This document shows positions 4,642 through 5,509 of a stretch of DNA of 5,509 nt, piece after piece. Numbering within the stretch: the first letter of the stretch is position 1; every line of letters begins with the position of its first letter. The notes beneath the pieces are model-generated. The model was not told the origin of the DNA and did not search any database. It worked only from the letters and a program-made list of their open reading frames with translations. Origin of the DNA: Pseudomonadota bacterium (GTDB lineage: Bacteria > Pseudomonadota > Alphaproteobacteria > Rhizobiales > Xanthobacteraceae); contig JAJYAH010000526.1 in the NCBI GenBank assembly GCA_021779635.1, forward strand, positions 1 to 5,509. The letters run 5' to 3'. Both the position numbers and the translations under genes were made by a program.

Positions 4642-5509
4642 CTACCGCCCTGCTTTGGGCAGAACCGACAATTGTTCGGTCCGGTCCCTCTCCGTCATGT
4701 CGATGACGGTCTCCATCGGAGCGGTGAGTTCATAGACATAGCTCACATCGGTAAAATACCGCTTCGACGTGCCGCCGAGCGCCTCGGGCGCGACGCGCTC
4801 GAGCAGGATGACACCGAAGTCGCTGTCCTCGCGGCGGGTCGCCGCACTGGTGTTGAATTCTTCCCAGCGGAAATGAAACGTCGAATCGGGATCTTCTCCG
4901 GTCACTTCCCAGTGCGCGACGATGTGCGGGTGCTTGCCGACCAGCGAAAGCCCCTCGTCGGAATGCGACGCCAGTTCGAAGAACAGCAGCGAAAGACTCT
5001 GCGCGGCCCGCGCGCTGACGGCGATATCCGGGCCGCTCACGGCGATGCGCTCCGCATGCGGAATGGCGCGCGACTCGAACAACCCCTTCAGTTTCACGCC
5101 CTGCCACTGGCTTTCGCTCAACAGCGAGACCACGTTCGACATGGCGTGGATCCGGCCGATCAGCAGTTCGCGGGCAACATCGATATCCGAACCATGGCGC
5201 AGCGTGCGGGTAACGATCGACTGGATCACTGCCAGGATGTTCTTGACCCGGTGATTGAGCTCGTCGATGACCGCGGTCAATCGACGCTCGAAGCCGATCC
5301 GGACCTGGATTTCGCGGCTAAGCCGTAAGTTATTGTAAGCGACATATCCGAACAGCCCGCAGACGATACCGGTCAGTGCGAAGCCGATCGCCGCTACGAT
5401 CGCCGCGGTCTGGTCTGCCCGCCTCACCGCATTGGTCTTGGCGTAGTAGCCGAGCGACCAGTCGCGGCCGCCGAACATCACCGTTCTTACCATCGACGGC
5501 GCAGGCCGA
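4642..5509 (-). CDS. Membrane sensor histidine kinase, HWE/HisKA_2 family (5' end outside window)
   Basis: The frame stays open to the window edge, so the N-terminal sensor part is missing. Numbers count from an internal ATG at 5493. Residues 7-20 (FGGRDWSLGYYAKT) look like the end of an extracytoplasmic sensor domain, possibly CHASE. A membrane helix (about 30-53) and a linker helix follow. The H-box ELNHRVKNILAVIQSIVTRTL (78-98) has phosphoacceptor His81 and is typical of HWE/HisKA_2 kinases, the group that includes known PhyR kinases. The ATPase part is unusual: the Trp-x-Glu motif is present (WEE, 210-212), but the N-box reads FFELASHSDEGLSL (171-184) and lacks the usual Asn, and the G2 region has DFG (225-227) instead of GFG. 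It may be a weak kinase, a phosphatase or a scaffold. Its position beside phyR-nepR-ecfG makes it a candidate input. Confidence 0.88.
   Translation of the reverse strand, partial: RPAPSMVRTVMFGGRDWSLGYYAKTNAVRRADQTAAIVAAIGFALTGIVCGLFGYVAYNNLRLSREIQVRIGFERRLTAVIDELNHRVKNILAVIQSIVTRTLRHGSDIDVARELLIGRIHAMSNVVSLLSESQWQGVKLKGLFESRAIPHAERIAVSGPDIAVSARAAQSLSLLFFELASHSDEGLSLVGKHPHIVAHWEVTGEDPDSTFHFRWEEFNTSAATRREDSDFGVILLERVAPEALGGTSKRYFTDVSYVYELTAPMETVIDMTERDRTEQLSVLPKAGR

Noticed and set aside
4672..5328. Long + strand open frame opposite the histidine kinase
   Set aside because: It is an antisense shadow of a clear kinase gene in GC-rich DNA; composition is unlike a protein.

Overview
The window reads as chromosomal DNA of an alphaproteobacterium, most likely Bradyrhizobium or a close relative (Nitrobacteraceae). 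The reasons are the high GC content, the protein wording of the PhyR, NepR and EcfG homologues, and the palindromic intergenic repeats. The genus is my inference from memory of these families. No tRNA, rRNA, CRISPR array, transposase or integrase was seen.

Left part (1-1776, + strand): the 3' end of an AI-2E/PerM-type membrane transporter gene, then a small DUF883 (ElaB/YqjD-like) membrane-anchored protein, then a small three-helix membrane protein resembling YqjE/holin-type proteins. An exact match to the general-stress sigma factor consensus (GGAAC-N16-CGTT) lies directly before the DUF883 gene. This suggests the pair belongs to the EcfG regulon whose regulators are encoded further right.

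Middle (1777-2707): a palindromic repeat cluster; a convergent minus-strand gene for a small exported protein of unknown function; then about 330 bases without a protein gene. That gap holds a strong intrinsic terminator on the + strand, a second stem-loop with a C-rich loop, and an EcfG-like promoter at the right distance. Together they predict a roughly 80-nt small RNA next to phyR, which is the most interesting candidate in the window.

Right part (2708-5509): the core of the alphaproteobacterial general stress response. phyR (anti-anti-sigma response regulator, minus strand) is divergent from nepR-ecfG (anti-sigma factor and ECF sigma factor, + strand, stop/start overlap). Convergent to ecfG is a 5'-truncated membrane HWE/HisKA_2 sensor histidine kinase. 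In the established model, phosphorylated PhyR captures NepR and releases EcfG, which transcribes stress genes from GGAAC-N16/17-CGTT promoters. The neighbouring kinase is a plausible PhyR input, but its ATP-binding N-box is degenerate. The phyR/nepR intergenic region contains a perfect inverted repeat with a GGAAC in each arm, a perfect AT-rich dyad before nepR, and a tandem 11-bp repeat in the phyR leader.
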